The notes below the pieces were generated by a model that saw nothing but the letters and a program-made list of their open reading frames with translations, had not been told where the DNA came from and did not search any database. From JANRLJ01 sp033762735 (GTDB lineage: Bacteria > Chloroflexota > Anaerolineae > Aggregatilineales > Phototrophicaceae), in NCBI GenBank assembly GCA_033762735.1, contig JANRLJ010000022.1, positions 1 to 64,000 of the forward strand: a stretch of DNA of 64,000 bases, in the 5' to 3' direction. Positions 17,169-25,759 of this stretch are shown one piece after another. The position numbers were made by a program, and so were the translations under genes. Position 1 is the stretch's first letter. The number at the start of each line of letters is the position of its first letter.

Positions 17169-17526
17169 TAAATTGTTTCTAATGCATTACAATCTAGTAA
17201 ATCAAGCAACTAAAAGTCACCCAGTAAGGGAACTCTGTGTTGTGCTGAAAAGGCAACATGTCTTATGTTTTGATATACTAAAAGTAATAGTTTGTAATCT
17301 AAGGTGAGCAATGTTATTTCTCTAAGTGGAGAGCCTCCATAATAGAGTAAATTCTATTTCTAAACGATCAGGTAACATTTGCTACTGCTCCTTTGAAGTT
17401 CATTTTTCTTTCCCCAATCCCCTAAAAGACGTAAATAATCTTTCGACAGGACGCGCATCACTTTACATTTCGGCGGCCTTCCCGTTTACTTAAATCAAAT
17501 CCGCTTTAGATTAAGGTTTTTTTACG
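17169..17526. other. 358-base AT-rich intergenic region
   Basis: AT-rich sequence between the secreted protein and fructose-bisphosphatase. I see no convincing gene, RNA or repeat. Composition returns to that of the surroundings near 17440, and the fbp promoter must lie in its last part. Confidence 0.5.
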
Positions 17527-18603
17527 ATGTCCAACTCAAAAATTGTCACCATTGAGCGCCACATCCTCGAACAGCAGAAGCAGCATCCCAACGCGACGGG
17601 TGTGTTCACCCAACTGCTCTACGATATGGCGCTGGCCGCCAAGATTATTTCTCGTGAAACCAACCGCGCCGGGCTGACCGATATTCTCGGTGCTGCTGAA
17701 GGGCAGAATGTGCACGGCGAACGCCAGCAGAAGCTCGATGTCTTCGCGGATTCGATCATCTACAAAATTAACGACCACACCGGGCGGCTGGCGGCAATGG
17801 TATCCGAAGAACACGACGACATTCTGGAAATCCCGCCGCATTATGACACGGGCAAATATGTGCTGCTGTTCGACCCGCTGGATGGTTCTTCCATTATTGA
17901 TGTGAACGTCGCCATCGGGACAATTTTCGCCATTCATCGCAAGATCACCACAGGTGAACGCGGCACGATGGAAGACATGCTGCAACCGGGGCGGCGGCTG
18001 GCGGCGGCGGGCTATGTGGTCTACGGCTCCAGCACGATGATGGTCTACAGCACCGGGCAGGGCGTACATGGCTTCACGCTGGATATGGGCGTTGGGGAGT
18101 TTCTGCTCAGCCACCCCAACATTCGCATTCCCCAGCAGCCGATGTACTACAGCGTCAATCATGGGCATGAAAAATACTGGACACCGGGAGTACGTCGTTA
18201 CGTAAAGTGGCTGCAAGGCATTTATGGCGAAGGGCGCGAACCACTCCAGAACCGTTACATCGGGTCACTGGTGGCAGATTTCCACCGCAATCTGCTGCGC
18301 GGCGGGGTATTCGTCTATCCGGCGGACGCCCGCGACAAGAAGAAGCCTTATGGCAAGCTGCGCCTGATGTATGAGCTGCAAGCGCTGGCGTTCCTGGCAG
18401 AGCAGGCGGGCGGCTATGCGTCCGACGGAGTTGGCAGCATCCTCGATTTACAGCCGCACAACCTGCATCAGCGTGCACCGTTCTTCGTCGGCAACCGCGA
18501 TCTGGTGCAGCAGGCGGAGGAATTTATCCACAACTACGATCAGGAATGGGTGCAAAGCTATCTGCCGCACCGCGACGGCCAGATGATGAAGGTCGCTCGC
18601 TAA
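17527..18603 (+). CDS. fbp: Class I fructose-1,6-bisphosphatase
   Basis: A 358-residue enzyme hydrolysing fructose 1,6-bisphosphate to fructose 6-phosphate, the committed step of gluconeogenesis. Metal-binding motifs are intact: SEEHDD (near 97), FDPLDGSSIIDVN (117-129), and the C-terminal KLRLMYELQALAFLAEQAGG region that holds the substrate-binding and catalytic acidic residues. The length is close to the usual 330-340. It is a soluble cytosolic enzyme. The gene is followed by a hairpin and then the sigma factor gene, so it is probably a separate unit. Confidence 0.95.
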   Translation: MSNSKIVTIERHILEQQKQHPNATGVFTQLLYDMALAAKIISRETNRAGLTDILGAAEGQNVHGERQQKLDVFADSIIYKINDHTGRLAAMVSEEHDDILEIPPHYDTGKYVLLFDPLDGSSIIDVNVAIGTIFAIHRKITTGERGTMEDMLQPGRRLAAAGYVVYGSSTMMVYSTGQGVHGFTLDMGVGEFLLSHPNIRIPQQPMYYSVNHGHEKYWTPGVRRYVKWLQGIYGEGREPLQNRYIGSLVADFHRNLLRGGVFVYPADARDKKKPYGKLRLMYELQALAFLAEQAGGYASDGVGSILDLQPHNLHQRAPFFVGNRDLVQQAEEFIHNYDQEWVQSYLPHRDGQMMKVAR

Positions 18604-18628
18604 AAGGTGAGAATCTTTTAACGCGACG

Positions 18629-18660
18629 AGGGCAAAAGTCATCGTAACGGCTTTTGCCCT
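18629..18660 (+). terminator. Hairpin between fbp and the sigma factor gene
   Basis: AGGGCAAAAG (18629-18638) pairs perfectly with CTTTTGCCCT (18651-18660). The downstream run TGTGGGTTTTATT is only moderately T-rich. Confidence 0.6.
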
Positions 18661-18677
18661 TGTGGGTTTTATTGGTC

Positions 18678-19301
18678 ATGAACATCTTTAACCGCCGACC
18701 CAAAAAACCAGACTATAAAGCCCTCTCGGATACCGAGCTGGCCGCCCTTGCCAAAGAGGACAAGGACGCCTTCGGTGAACTGTATGAGCGCTACGTCAAG
18801 AAAATCTATAACTACATCTACTACCGCACCAGCAACCAGCACGACGCGGAAGATTTAACGGCGCGTGTATTCTACCGTGCGATGTCGCATATCGACGGCT
18901 ATACCGATCAGGGAGTGCCGTTCCAGGCCTGGCTGTACCGCATCGCGCATAACCTGGTCGCCAACTGGCACCGTGACCGGGGACGCCGCAAGATTATTCC
19001 GTTGGATGAATTCGTTGCCAGCAGTCTGCGGTCGGAATCGCCTGACCGCCACACTGAAGACGAGGAAGAACGTGAGCATCTAATGTCGGCCATTCGGCGT
19101 CTGCCGCCGGAACGTCAGCAGCTTCTTCTTCTGAAATTTGTCGAGCATCTTTCCAACGCCGAAATTGGTGACATCATGGAGCGCACCGAAGGCGCCATCA
19201 AATCGCTGTATCACCGCACCCTTCTGGCTTTGCGGGATGATCTGGAAAAACAACCTGTCCTTCAAAACCGTCCCGAACCCAGGGACAAGAAAAAAGGCTA
19301 A
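18678..19301 (+). CDS. ECF-type RNA polymerase sigma factor
   Basis: A 207-residue sigma-70 family protein with only regions 2 and 4. Region 2 (about 30-105) contains YERYVKKIYNYIYYRT, DAEDLTARVF and FQAWLYRIAHNLVANWHR. Region 4 (about 135-185) is a helix-turn-helix (LPPERQQLLLLKFVEHLSNA, then EIGDIMERTEGAIKSLYHR). ATG 18678 is preferred because the longer frame adds an unrelated hydrophobic extension. The membrane protein that starts ten bases after the stop is a plausible anti-sigma partner. The location upstream of rpoB is notable. Confidence 0.9.
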   Translation: MNIFNRRPKKPDYKALSDTELAALAKEDKDAFGELYERYVKKIYNYIYYRTSNQHDAEDLTARVFYRAMSHIDGYTDQGVPFQAWLYRIAHNLVANWHRDRGRRKIIPLDEFVASSLRSESPDRHTEDEEEREHLMSAIRRLPPERQQLLLLKFVEHLSNAEIGDIMERTEGAIKSLYHRTLLALRDDLEKQPVLQNRPEPRDKKKG

Positions 19302-19310
19302 GCATCGCAC

Positions 19311-19700
19311 ATGAACCATTCGGAATCGTTAGAAGTACAACTTGAAAATCTGTTTACGGCTGTAACGGATGCACTGCTTGCTGGAGAAAACGCGAATCCC
19401 GAGATTTATCGTTACGATCTTCCAGCCGCTCAGGTTGACCCGCTTGTCCGGCTGATTCGCCGCCTGCATCTGGCGCTGGTGCGGCAGCAGCCGTCAGAAA
19501 AATTCGTCCGCCGCCTCAAGCAGGATTTGATCGGGCGCAAGGAAACCGTCTTTGACCGACTGCGCTATCTGCCAGCGCGGGTACAGATTGCCGCCGCCTT
19601 CGCGCTGATCGCCAGTTCCGGGGTGATGCTGGTGCTGCGCCGCCGTCTGCTGGGTGCCGGGGTTGAGGAACACAGCGACATTCCCGTGCTTCAGCAGTGA
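19311..19700 (+). CDS. Small single-span membrane protein, candidate anti-sigma factor
   Basis: A 129-residue protein with a charged helical N-terminal part (1-85) and one hydrophobic span (about 87-107, PARVQIAAAFALIASSGVMLVL) followed by RRR. This order matches many anti-sigma factors, with a cytoplasmic sigma-binding domain then a membrane anchor. No zinc-binding HxxxCxxC motif is present. Assignment rests on its position immediately behind an ECF sigma gene with a nine-base gap. The sequence itself does not identify a family. Confidence 0.6.
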   Translation: MNHSESLEVQLENLFTAVTDALLAGENANPEIYRYDLPAAQVDPLVRLIRRLHLALVRQQPSEKFVRRLKQDLIGRKETVFDRLRYLPARVQIAAAFALIASSGVMLVLRRRLLGAGVEEHSDIPVLQQ

Positions 19701-19818
19701 AGGTGCCAGTCTTCGACGCTGTGCGAACCGGACGTTTGCTATTTCATCCACAATTTGATATACTCAAGGTGTAAAGACAGCGCTATGCTCATGTGTGGCG
19801 CTGAATTGAGTCACCCTC

Positions 19819-19847
19819 TTGACAAGACAAGAACCATTCGTTAGACT
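19819..19847 (+). promoter_or_regulatory. Near-consensus promoter of rpoB
   Basis: TTGACA (19819-19824), 17-base spacer, TAGACT (19842-19847). The implied 5' UTR of about 140 bases contains a small hairpin, GAACGG/CCGTTC (19931-19947), before the start codon. Confidence 0.75.
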
Positions 19848-19993
19848 ATTGGTTCTCGTTGCCTCTATGATTCTGTCTCTCATGGGACATATTCTTAAAC
19901 AAGCGCATCCTTTTCCCCTAAATACGGTCCGAACGGTGTTTCCGTTCATAGTTGATTCACAGCCCGTCGTGTAATGTATTGAGGAGCAGCGCA

Positions 19994-22900
19994 TTGGGAA
20001 ACGTATTCAATACCAAGAATTATGCCCGCATTGGCGATGTGCAGGCACTACCCTCGCTGATCGAGGTACAGTTGCAGTCCTTCAACTGGTTTGTCCAGGA
20101 AGGGCTGGCTGAACTGTTTGATGAAATCAACCCGATTGAGAGTTTTAACGGCAACCTTCGCCTCTACTTCCCCGGCAACAGCCCGGAAGCTGAGCAGTTC
20201 GGCCTGACGTACTGGTTTGAAGAACCGAAGTACAGCGAAGAACTGTGCATTGAGCGCGATATGTCCTATGCTGCGCCGCTGTATGTGCGCGTGGCGCTGG
20301 TCAACCGCGAGGCGGGCGACGAAGTGGTCACGTCCGATATCTTCTTCGGCGACTTCCCGCTGATGACCGAGAAGGGCACGTTTATCATCAACGGCACCGA
20401 GCGTGTGGTCGTCAGCCAGCTGATCCGCTCGCCGGGTGTCTACTTTGATGCAGAGGAAGACCGCACCACCGGGCGGCTGCTGGCGAACGCCAAGCTGATC
20501 CCGGATCGCGGCGCGTGGATGGAATTTGAGACGCGCAAGAACGATTATCTGGCGATCAAGTTCAACCGCAAACGCACCATCCCGGTGACGATTCTGCTGC
20601 GTGCGCTGGCCGCGGTCAGCGATCAGCTCCCGGCAGAGTTGTCACCCATTAAAACCGGCACCGACGAAGAACTGATGGCGCTGTACGCCGGGGTGGACAA
20701 CGACCCGGCGCACCAGTTCCTTGCGGGGACGATCAAGCAGGAGCCGGTGTGGGAACTGAAGAAGGAACAGACCATCGCCCAGGCGGCGCTGCTGGAGTTT
20801 TACCGCAGGATGCGTCCTGGCGACCCGCCCACGCTGGATAACGCCCGCGAATATCTGGAAAGCCAGTTGTTCGACCAGCGCCGCTACGATCTGGAGCGCG
20901 TGGGGCGTTACAAGCTGAATCAGCGCCTGGGGCTGGACACGACCATCTCACGCAAGGTGCGCACGGTGACGAAGAACGACATCGTGAAGCTGGTCGAGCG
21001 CATGATTAACATCAACAACGGTGTGGTCGGCCCCGACGACATCGACCACCTCGGCAACCGCCGCGTGAAGACGGTCGGCGAACTGATTATGAACAAGCTG
21101 CGCATTGGCCTGCGCCGTACCGAGCGCGTGGTCAAGGAGCGTATGTCCATCCGGGAAACCGAGCATCTGACTCCGGTGAATCTGGTGAACATTCGCCCGG
21201 TGGTCGCGGCCATCCGTGAATTCTTCGGCTCGTCACAGTTGTCGCAGTTCATGGAACAGGTGAACCCGCTGACGGAACTGACGCACAAGCGCACCCTGTC
21301 CGCGCTGGGGCCGGGCGGTCTGCGGCGTGAACGTGCGGGCTTCGATGTGCGTGACGTGCATCACAGCCATTATGGCCGTATCTGTCCCATTGAAACGCCG
21401 GAAGGGCCGAACATCGGTCTGATCGGTCGTCTTGCCAGCTATGCTCGCGTAAACGAGTACGGCTTCATTGAGACCCCTTACCGCAGGGTAACGAAGTTCC
21501 TCACCCCCAACGACCCCGATCTGATCGGTCGCGCCGTGCGTGAGGATGTGGAAGACAACGACGGCAACGTCCTCCTTGAAGAGGGTGGCGTGGTCGATGC
21601 AGCAGTGGCACAGAAGATCGCCGCTGCGGGGATTGAAAAAGTCCCGGTGATGCCGTTCGTGATAGGGGAAACCGTTTACCTCTCGGCGGACTCCGAAGAC
21701 AACTACGTGATTGGTCAGGCGAATGCGCCGCTGGACAACCGGGGACAGTTCACCAGCACCCGTATTTCAGCACGTTATAACCAGAAGTTCATTCAGGTGC
21801 CAGCCCAGCGCCTCGATTATATGGATGTCGCCCCCCGCCAGATTGTGGGCATCAGCGCCGCGCTGATCCCGTTTTTGGAACATGACGACGCCAACCGTGC
21901 ATTGATGGGATCGAACATGCAGCGCCAGGCTGTGCCGCTGCTGCGCCCGGATGTCCCGGTTGTAAGCACGGGTATGGAAAGCGAGGCCGCCTATTACAGC
22001 GGTCAGGTGCTCGTGTCTGACGTGTCAGGCGAGGTCATCAGCGTCCAGAGCGAGCGCATCGTGATTCGCATGGACAACGGCGAGGAACAGATTTACCGCC
22101 TGCGTAAGTATGACCGCTCGAATCAATCGACCTGTATTGACCAGCGTCCCATCGTCCGTAAGGGCGAACGAGTCGAGAAGGGTGCTGTAATCGCCGACAG
22201 TTCCTCGACCCAGTATGGGCATCTGGCGCTCGGTCATGATGTGCTGGCGGCGTTCCTGTCGTGGGACGGCGGTAACTATGAAGATGCGCTGCTTATCAGC
22301 GAGGAAATGCTGCGTCAGGACAAGTTCACCAGCATCCACATCGAGAAGCATGAAGTGGAAGCGCGCGACACCAAGCTGGGGCCGGAGGAGATTACCTACG
22401 ACATCCCCAACGTCGGCGAAGACGCGCTGAAAGACCTGGATGAATTCGGTATCGTCCGCATTGGTGCGGAAGTGGGGCCGAACGATATTCTGGTGGGCAA
22501 GATCACACCGAAGGGTGAAAAGGAACTCAGCCCAGAAGAAAAGCTGCTGCGGGCGATCTTCGGTGAACAGGCCCGTGAAGTGAAAGACTCCTCACTGCGT
22601 CTGCCGCACGGGGAACGGGGCAAGGTGGTGGACGTGAAGACGTTCACCCGCGAAGAACACCGTGATCTGCCCGCTGGCGTGGAGAAGATGGTGCGCGTCG
22701 GCGTAGCGCAGCGCCGTAAGCTGACCGTCGGCGATAAGATGGCAGGCCGACATGGGAACAAGGGCGTGATCTCCAAGATCGTCCCGATTGAGGACATGCC
22801 CTACCTGGAAGATGGTCGTCCGGTGGAAATCATCCTGAATCCGCTTGGCGTTCCCGGTCGCATGAATATCGGTCAGGTGCTCGAACTGCATCTTGGCTGG

Positions 22901-23923
22901 GCAGCCGACCGCCTCGGTTTCCGCGCCATTACGCCCGTGTTCGACGGCGCGAAGGAAGTGGAAATTCAGGCAGAGCTGGCGCGCGCGTGGTTGATCGACC
23001 ACGCCTGGAGCGATGTTGCCGAACGCGCCTGGGAGTGGATTAAGCAGTACGAGTATAACCCGGATGACTTTCAGGATGAGGATGAAGTCCGCCGCCTGTA
23101 CATTGATGCGTGGCTGCGGGAAAACGCCCGCTATGACGCTGACCTGCTGAACCTTGATGCAGTCTATGCCCGCCGCGCCGTGCTGAACGAATGGCTGCTG
23201 GAAAAGGGCTACGACGCTGAGCGCATTCTGCTGTTCAATAACAGTGAGGTTGCGCTGCCCGAACGCCGCGAACGCGACCGTATGGCAACTGTTGCGGGTC
23301 TGCGCGAGTGGATTGTCTCGGTGTCACCCGGAACGTCGCTGCCGGATACCGACGATCTCAAGGAAATTACCCATTTGGCTGATCGGGTGATGTTCGAGAC
23401 CGGGCAGTGTGTACCGATTTATGGCAAGCAGACGCTCTACGATGGCCGCACAGGTGAACCGTTTGATCGTCCGGTGGCGGTGGGGCTGGTGCACATGCTT
23501 AAGCTGGCGCATCTGGTCGAGGACAAGGTACACGCACGTTCCACTGGACCTTACAGTCTGGTCACTCAGCAGCCGTTGGGCGGCAAGGCGCAGTTCGGCG
23601 GTCAGCGCTTCGGGGAGATGGAAGTTTGGGCCCTGGAGGCATACGGCGCTAGCTACTGCTTGCAGGAAATGCTCACGGTGAAGTCGGACGACGTACAGGG
23701 TCGCGTGAAGACCTATGAGTCGATTGTTAAGGGCGAACCGATTGAGGAGCCTGGAATCCCGACTTCCTTCCGAGTTCTCGTGAAGGAATTGCAATCGCTC
23801 GGTCTGGCCGTTGAGGCCATCACCGAGTCAGGGGAAGTCCTTAAGTTTGGCAAGGACGACGAGGGCGCGAAGACCCCCAAGATGAACACCGGATTGCTCA
23901 GTCTGGCAGACGGTCAGGACTAG
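19994..23923 (+). CDS. rpoB: DNA-directed RNA polymerase beta subunit
   Basis: A 1309-residue catalytic subunit of RNA polymerase. Start TTG 19994 is chosen because GAGGAG lies seven bases upstream and the protein then begins GNVFNTKNYARIGDV; the frame is open further upstream without an RBS. Universal motifs are intact: the rifampicin region (SQLSQFMEQVNPL), PIETPEGPNIGLIGRL, the GDKMAGRHGNKG loop, and the C-terminal GGKAQFGGQRFGEMEVWALEAYGA (shown here in part). About 130 extra residues are inserted between PVFDGAKE and LYDGRTGE. rpoC does not follow, although rpoBC is the usual order; a terminator and a convergent gene follow instead. Confidence 0.97.
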   Translation: MGNVFNTKNYARIGDVQALPSLIEVQLQSFNWFVQEGLAELFDEINPIESFNGNLRLYFPGNSPEAEQFGLTYWFEEPKYSEELCIERDMSYAAPLYVRVALVNREAGDEVVTSDIFFGDFPLMTEKGTFIINGTERVVVSQLIRSPGVYFDAEEDRTTGRLLANAKLIPDRGAWMEFETRKNDYLAIKFNRKRTIPVTILLRALAAVSDQLPAELSPIKTGTDEELMALYAGVDNDPAHQFLAGTIKQEPVWELKKEQTIAQAALLEFYRRMRPGDPPTLDNAREYLESQLFDQRRYDLERVGRYKLNQRLGLDTTISRKVRTVTKNDIVKLVERMININNGVVGPDDIDHLGNRRVKTVGELIMNKLRIGLRRTERVVKERMSIRETEHLTPVNLVNIRPVVAAIREFFGSSQLSQFMEQVNPLTELTHKRTLSALGPGGLRRERAGFDVRDVHHSHYGRICPIETPEGPNIGLIGRLASYARVNEYGFIETPYRRVTKFLTPNDPDLIGRAVREDVEDNDGNVLLEEGGVVDAAVAQKIAAAGIEKVPVMPFVIGETVYLSADSEDNYVIGQANAPLDNRGQFTSTRISARYNQKFIQVPAQRLDYMDVAPRQIVGISAALIPFLEHDDANRALMGSNMQRQAVPLLRPDVPVVSTGMESEAAYYSGQVLVSDVSGEVISVQSERIVIRMDNGEEQIYRLRKYDRSNQSTCIDQRPIVRKGERVEKGAVIADSSSTQYGHLALGHDVLAAFLSWDGGNYEDALLISEEMLRQDKFTSIHIEKHEVEARDTKLGPEEITYDIPNVGEDALKDLDEFGIVRIGAEVGPNDILVGKITPKGEKELSPEEKLLRAIFGEQAREVKDSSLRLPHGERGKVVDVKTFTREEHRDLPAGVEKMVRVGVAQRRKLTVGDKMAGRHGNKGVISKIVPIEDMPYLEDGRPVEIILNPLGVPGRMNIGQVLELHLGWAADRLGFRAITPVFDGAKEVEIQAELARAWLIDHAWSDVAERAWEWIKQYEYNPDDFQDEDEVRRLYIDAWLRENARYDADLLNLDAVYARRAVLNEWLLEKGYDAERILLFNNSEVALPERRERDRMATVAGLREWIVSVSPGTSLPDTDDLKEITHLADRVMFETGQCVPIYGKQTLYDGRTGEPFDRPVAVGLVHMLKLAHLVEDKVHARSTGPYSLVTQQPLGGKAQFGGQRFGEMEVWALEAYGASYCLQEMLTVKSDDVQGRVKTYESIVKGEPIEEPGIPTSFRVLVKELQSLGLAVEAITESGEVLKFGKDDEGAKTPKMNTGLLSLADGQD

Positions 23924-23942
23924 AAATCAGTCAGTAAAAGCG

Positions 23943-23975
23943 AAAAAGGGCGACGTGCTAAACGTCGCTCTTTTT
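23943..23975. terminator. Bidirectional terminator between rpoB and the convergent endonuclease gene
   Basis: Stem GCGACGT (23950-23956) with ACGTCGC (23962-23968), extended by A-run and T-run pairing on either side. T-runs are present on both strands. The stop codon of the minus-strand gene (23958-23960) lies in the loop. Confidence 0.85.
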
Positions 23976-24920
23976 TATGGACGTAATTTCAACAAATCTT
24001 TCGTATTTTCGCTTCATGCGATTTTTGTCTTCGCTGCCCTCGTACAACCACTCCCCGAAACGCGCTGCTTTGGCCGAATACAAACCGACCTGATAGGAAT
24101 TCCACTTCTTGTGCTTCCAGGGATTGGGCTGGTAGCCGATGGCCTCCCCAATTACTCTGGCAATTGCTTCGGCAAAAGCAACCGATCCTGTAGCATAGCT
24201 CATCAAAAACTGTTTGCCACTTATTCCAATATAGCCATCGCCGTCAAAACAGCCGCGCATGAAGTGTGACCAGTATGTCCTTTCAAGAAAGGTCGGCCAC
24301 GCTATTGTAAGAGATTTGCGTTCAATAACCCCGTATCGCTTTAAATGCTCAACAAACTCAATCGAACTGACTTGTAAAATCCGACACTGGCTTTTGCCCT
24401 GATGGTTGTCAATAATTTTCATGTGATTTCCAAAAGGAGTAAGGATAGCCTGCGCTTTTTCCAGCATATCTTCATCGTTGGATGCTAACCGGGCGCGGTT
24501 CCTATACACATTTCCATCTGTATAGAACAATCCCAGCAGCCATGCTGTGTCTGGTGACATCGTTGCAAACGGATCACTAAATGATTGTCTCTGGCGAGAG
24601 CTGTCCAGCGCTACCCCTTCCTTCGCTAAATTTCGAGCGACAGTGCTGGCTGCTACGCCGTATCTTGAAGCAATCTCATAGGATGTCTGACCCAGTTCAT
24701 ATACCTCGCGCCACTCATTCACAAGCGTTTCAGTAACGTTGCTTCCGTCTTGTAAACGTCGCGCTGGCCGTCGAAGTTTCACGCCAAGAACATACAAACG
24801 ACGGCGAATTGTGCTGGGAGTCGTGTCATACAATGTCGCTATTTCGTAACTTGTTTTTCCACTTTCATAGAGTCGTTTCCATTCGGTGTAATCTTCTGAA
24901 GTAAAGTGTTTTTTAGCCAT
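23958..24920 (-). CDS. Freestanding LAGLIDADG homing-endonuclease-like protein with two N-terminal HTH repeats
   Basis: A 320-residue protein. Residues about 8-50 and 66-105 are two copies of one helix-turn-helix unit (SGKTSYEIATLYDTTPSTIRR and LGQTSYEIASRYGVAASTVAR, in part). The rest is a monomeric double-motif LAGLIDADG domain: motif 1 AWLLGLFYTDGNVY (D135) and motif 2 HFMRGCFDGDGYIGI (D226/D228). Both catalytic acids are kept, so DNA cleavage is plausible. Composition is less GC-rich than in rpoB. Its last six codons are made of the rpoB terminator stem. No intron or intein surrounds it. It could instead act as a transcription factor, as some LAGLIDADG proteins such as WhiA relatives do. 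Confidence 0.8.
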   Translation of the reverse strand: MAKKHFTSEDYTEWKRLYESGKTSYEIATLYDTTPSTIRRRLYVLGVKLRRPARRLQDGSNVTETLVNEWREVYELGQTSYEIASRYGVAASTVARNLAKEGVALDSSRQRQSFSDPFATMSPDTAWLLGLFYTDGNVYRNRARLASNDEDMLEKAQAILTPFGNHMKIIDNHQGKSQCRILQVSSIEFVEHLKRYGVIERKSLTIAWPTFLERTYWSHFMRGCFDGDGYIGISGKQFLMSYATGSVAFAEAIARVIGEAIGYQPNPWKHKKWNSYQVGLYSAKAARFGEWLYEGSEDKNRMKRKYERFVEITSIKKSDV

Positions 24921-25027
24921 AGAGTCTCCTGAGTCGAATGTTATGGTAAGTGACTCCTCTGATTTCTAGGATAGCACATTTGCCTCGTTCCGGCTACAAT
25001 TTTTTACTTAAAATTCGGAACAAATGG

Positions 25028-25759
25028 ATGAAAATTATGGACATCATCCATCGGCATGACTGGGATGTAGCCCCGCAGCAGGCCATCGCGCTGCAAAAGC
25101 AGATGGCGGCTGAACTGATCTATGACCGCCCGCTCGACCTGAGCAAAATTGGCTATGTCGCGGGTGTGGATGTGAGCGTCAAGTTCGACCCAGTGCGTGG
25201 GCATGATGTGTCACAGGCGGCGGTGGTCGTCGTGAGTTTTCCTGATTTACAACTGGTGGAGGCGGTCACAGCGCTGCAAAAAACGCCGTTTCCCTATATC
25301 CCAGGTCTGCTCAGCTTTCGGGAAGGCCCGGCATTAGAAGAGGCTTTCGGCAAGCTCAAAACCGAACCGGCTGCCTTTATCTTCGATGGCATGGGGCGAG
25401 CGCATCCCCGGCGTATCGGTATCGCCAGCCACATGGGGCTGTGGTTAAACAAGCCAACGATTGGTTGTGGCAAGACGCTGCTGACGGGCAAGCACGATGA
25501 ACCTGGCGCAAAAAAAGGGAGTACGGCTGATCTGGTAGACAAAGGCGAGGTGATCGGTGTGGCGCTGCGGACGCGCGACAACACCAAACCGGTGTATATC
25601 TCGGTAGGGCATCTGGCCGACCTGCCGACAGCGGTTGAGCTGGTGATGCGCTGTACGCCGAAGTATCGCCTTCCGGAGCCAATCCGCCTCGCACACAATA
25701 CCGCCGGGCAGATCGACATGCAGCAGGACGACAATGCCGAGCAGTTGCCGCTGCTTTAG
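25028..25759 (+). CDS. nfi: Endonuclease V (deoxyinosine 3' endonuclease)
   Basis: A 243-residue repair enzyme that nicks DNA one base 3' of deoxyinosine, removing deaminated adenine. The catalytic acids are present: D48 in GVDVS, E99 in PGLLSFREGP and D120 in FIFDGMGRAHPRR. The conserved HPRRIGIASHMGL block follows. ATG 25028 is used; ATG 25037 is also possible, and no strong RBS distinguishes them. The gene is divergent from the LAGLIDADG gene and overlaps the stop of the convergent hydrolase gene by four bases. Confidence 0.93.
   Translation: MKIMDIIHRHDWDVAPQQAIALQKQMAAELIYDRPLDLSKIGYVAGVDVSVKFDPVRGHDVSQAAVVVVSFPDLQLVEAVTALQKTPFPYIPGLLSFREGPALEEAFGKLKTEPAAFIFDGMGRAHPRRIGIASHMGLWLNKPTIGCGKTLLTGKHDEPGAKKGSTADLVDKGEVIGVALRTRDNTKPVYISVGHLADLPTAVELVMRCTPKYRLPEPIRLAHNTAGQIDMQQDDNAEQLPLL

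Noticed and set aside
23958..24920. The LAGLIDADG gene as part of an intein or intron in rpoB
   Set aside because: It lies on the opposite strand after the rpoB stop codon, and rpoB is uninterrupted.
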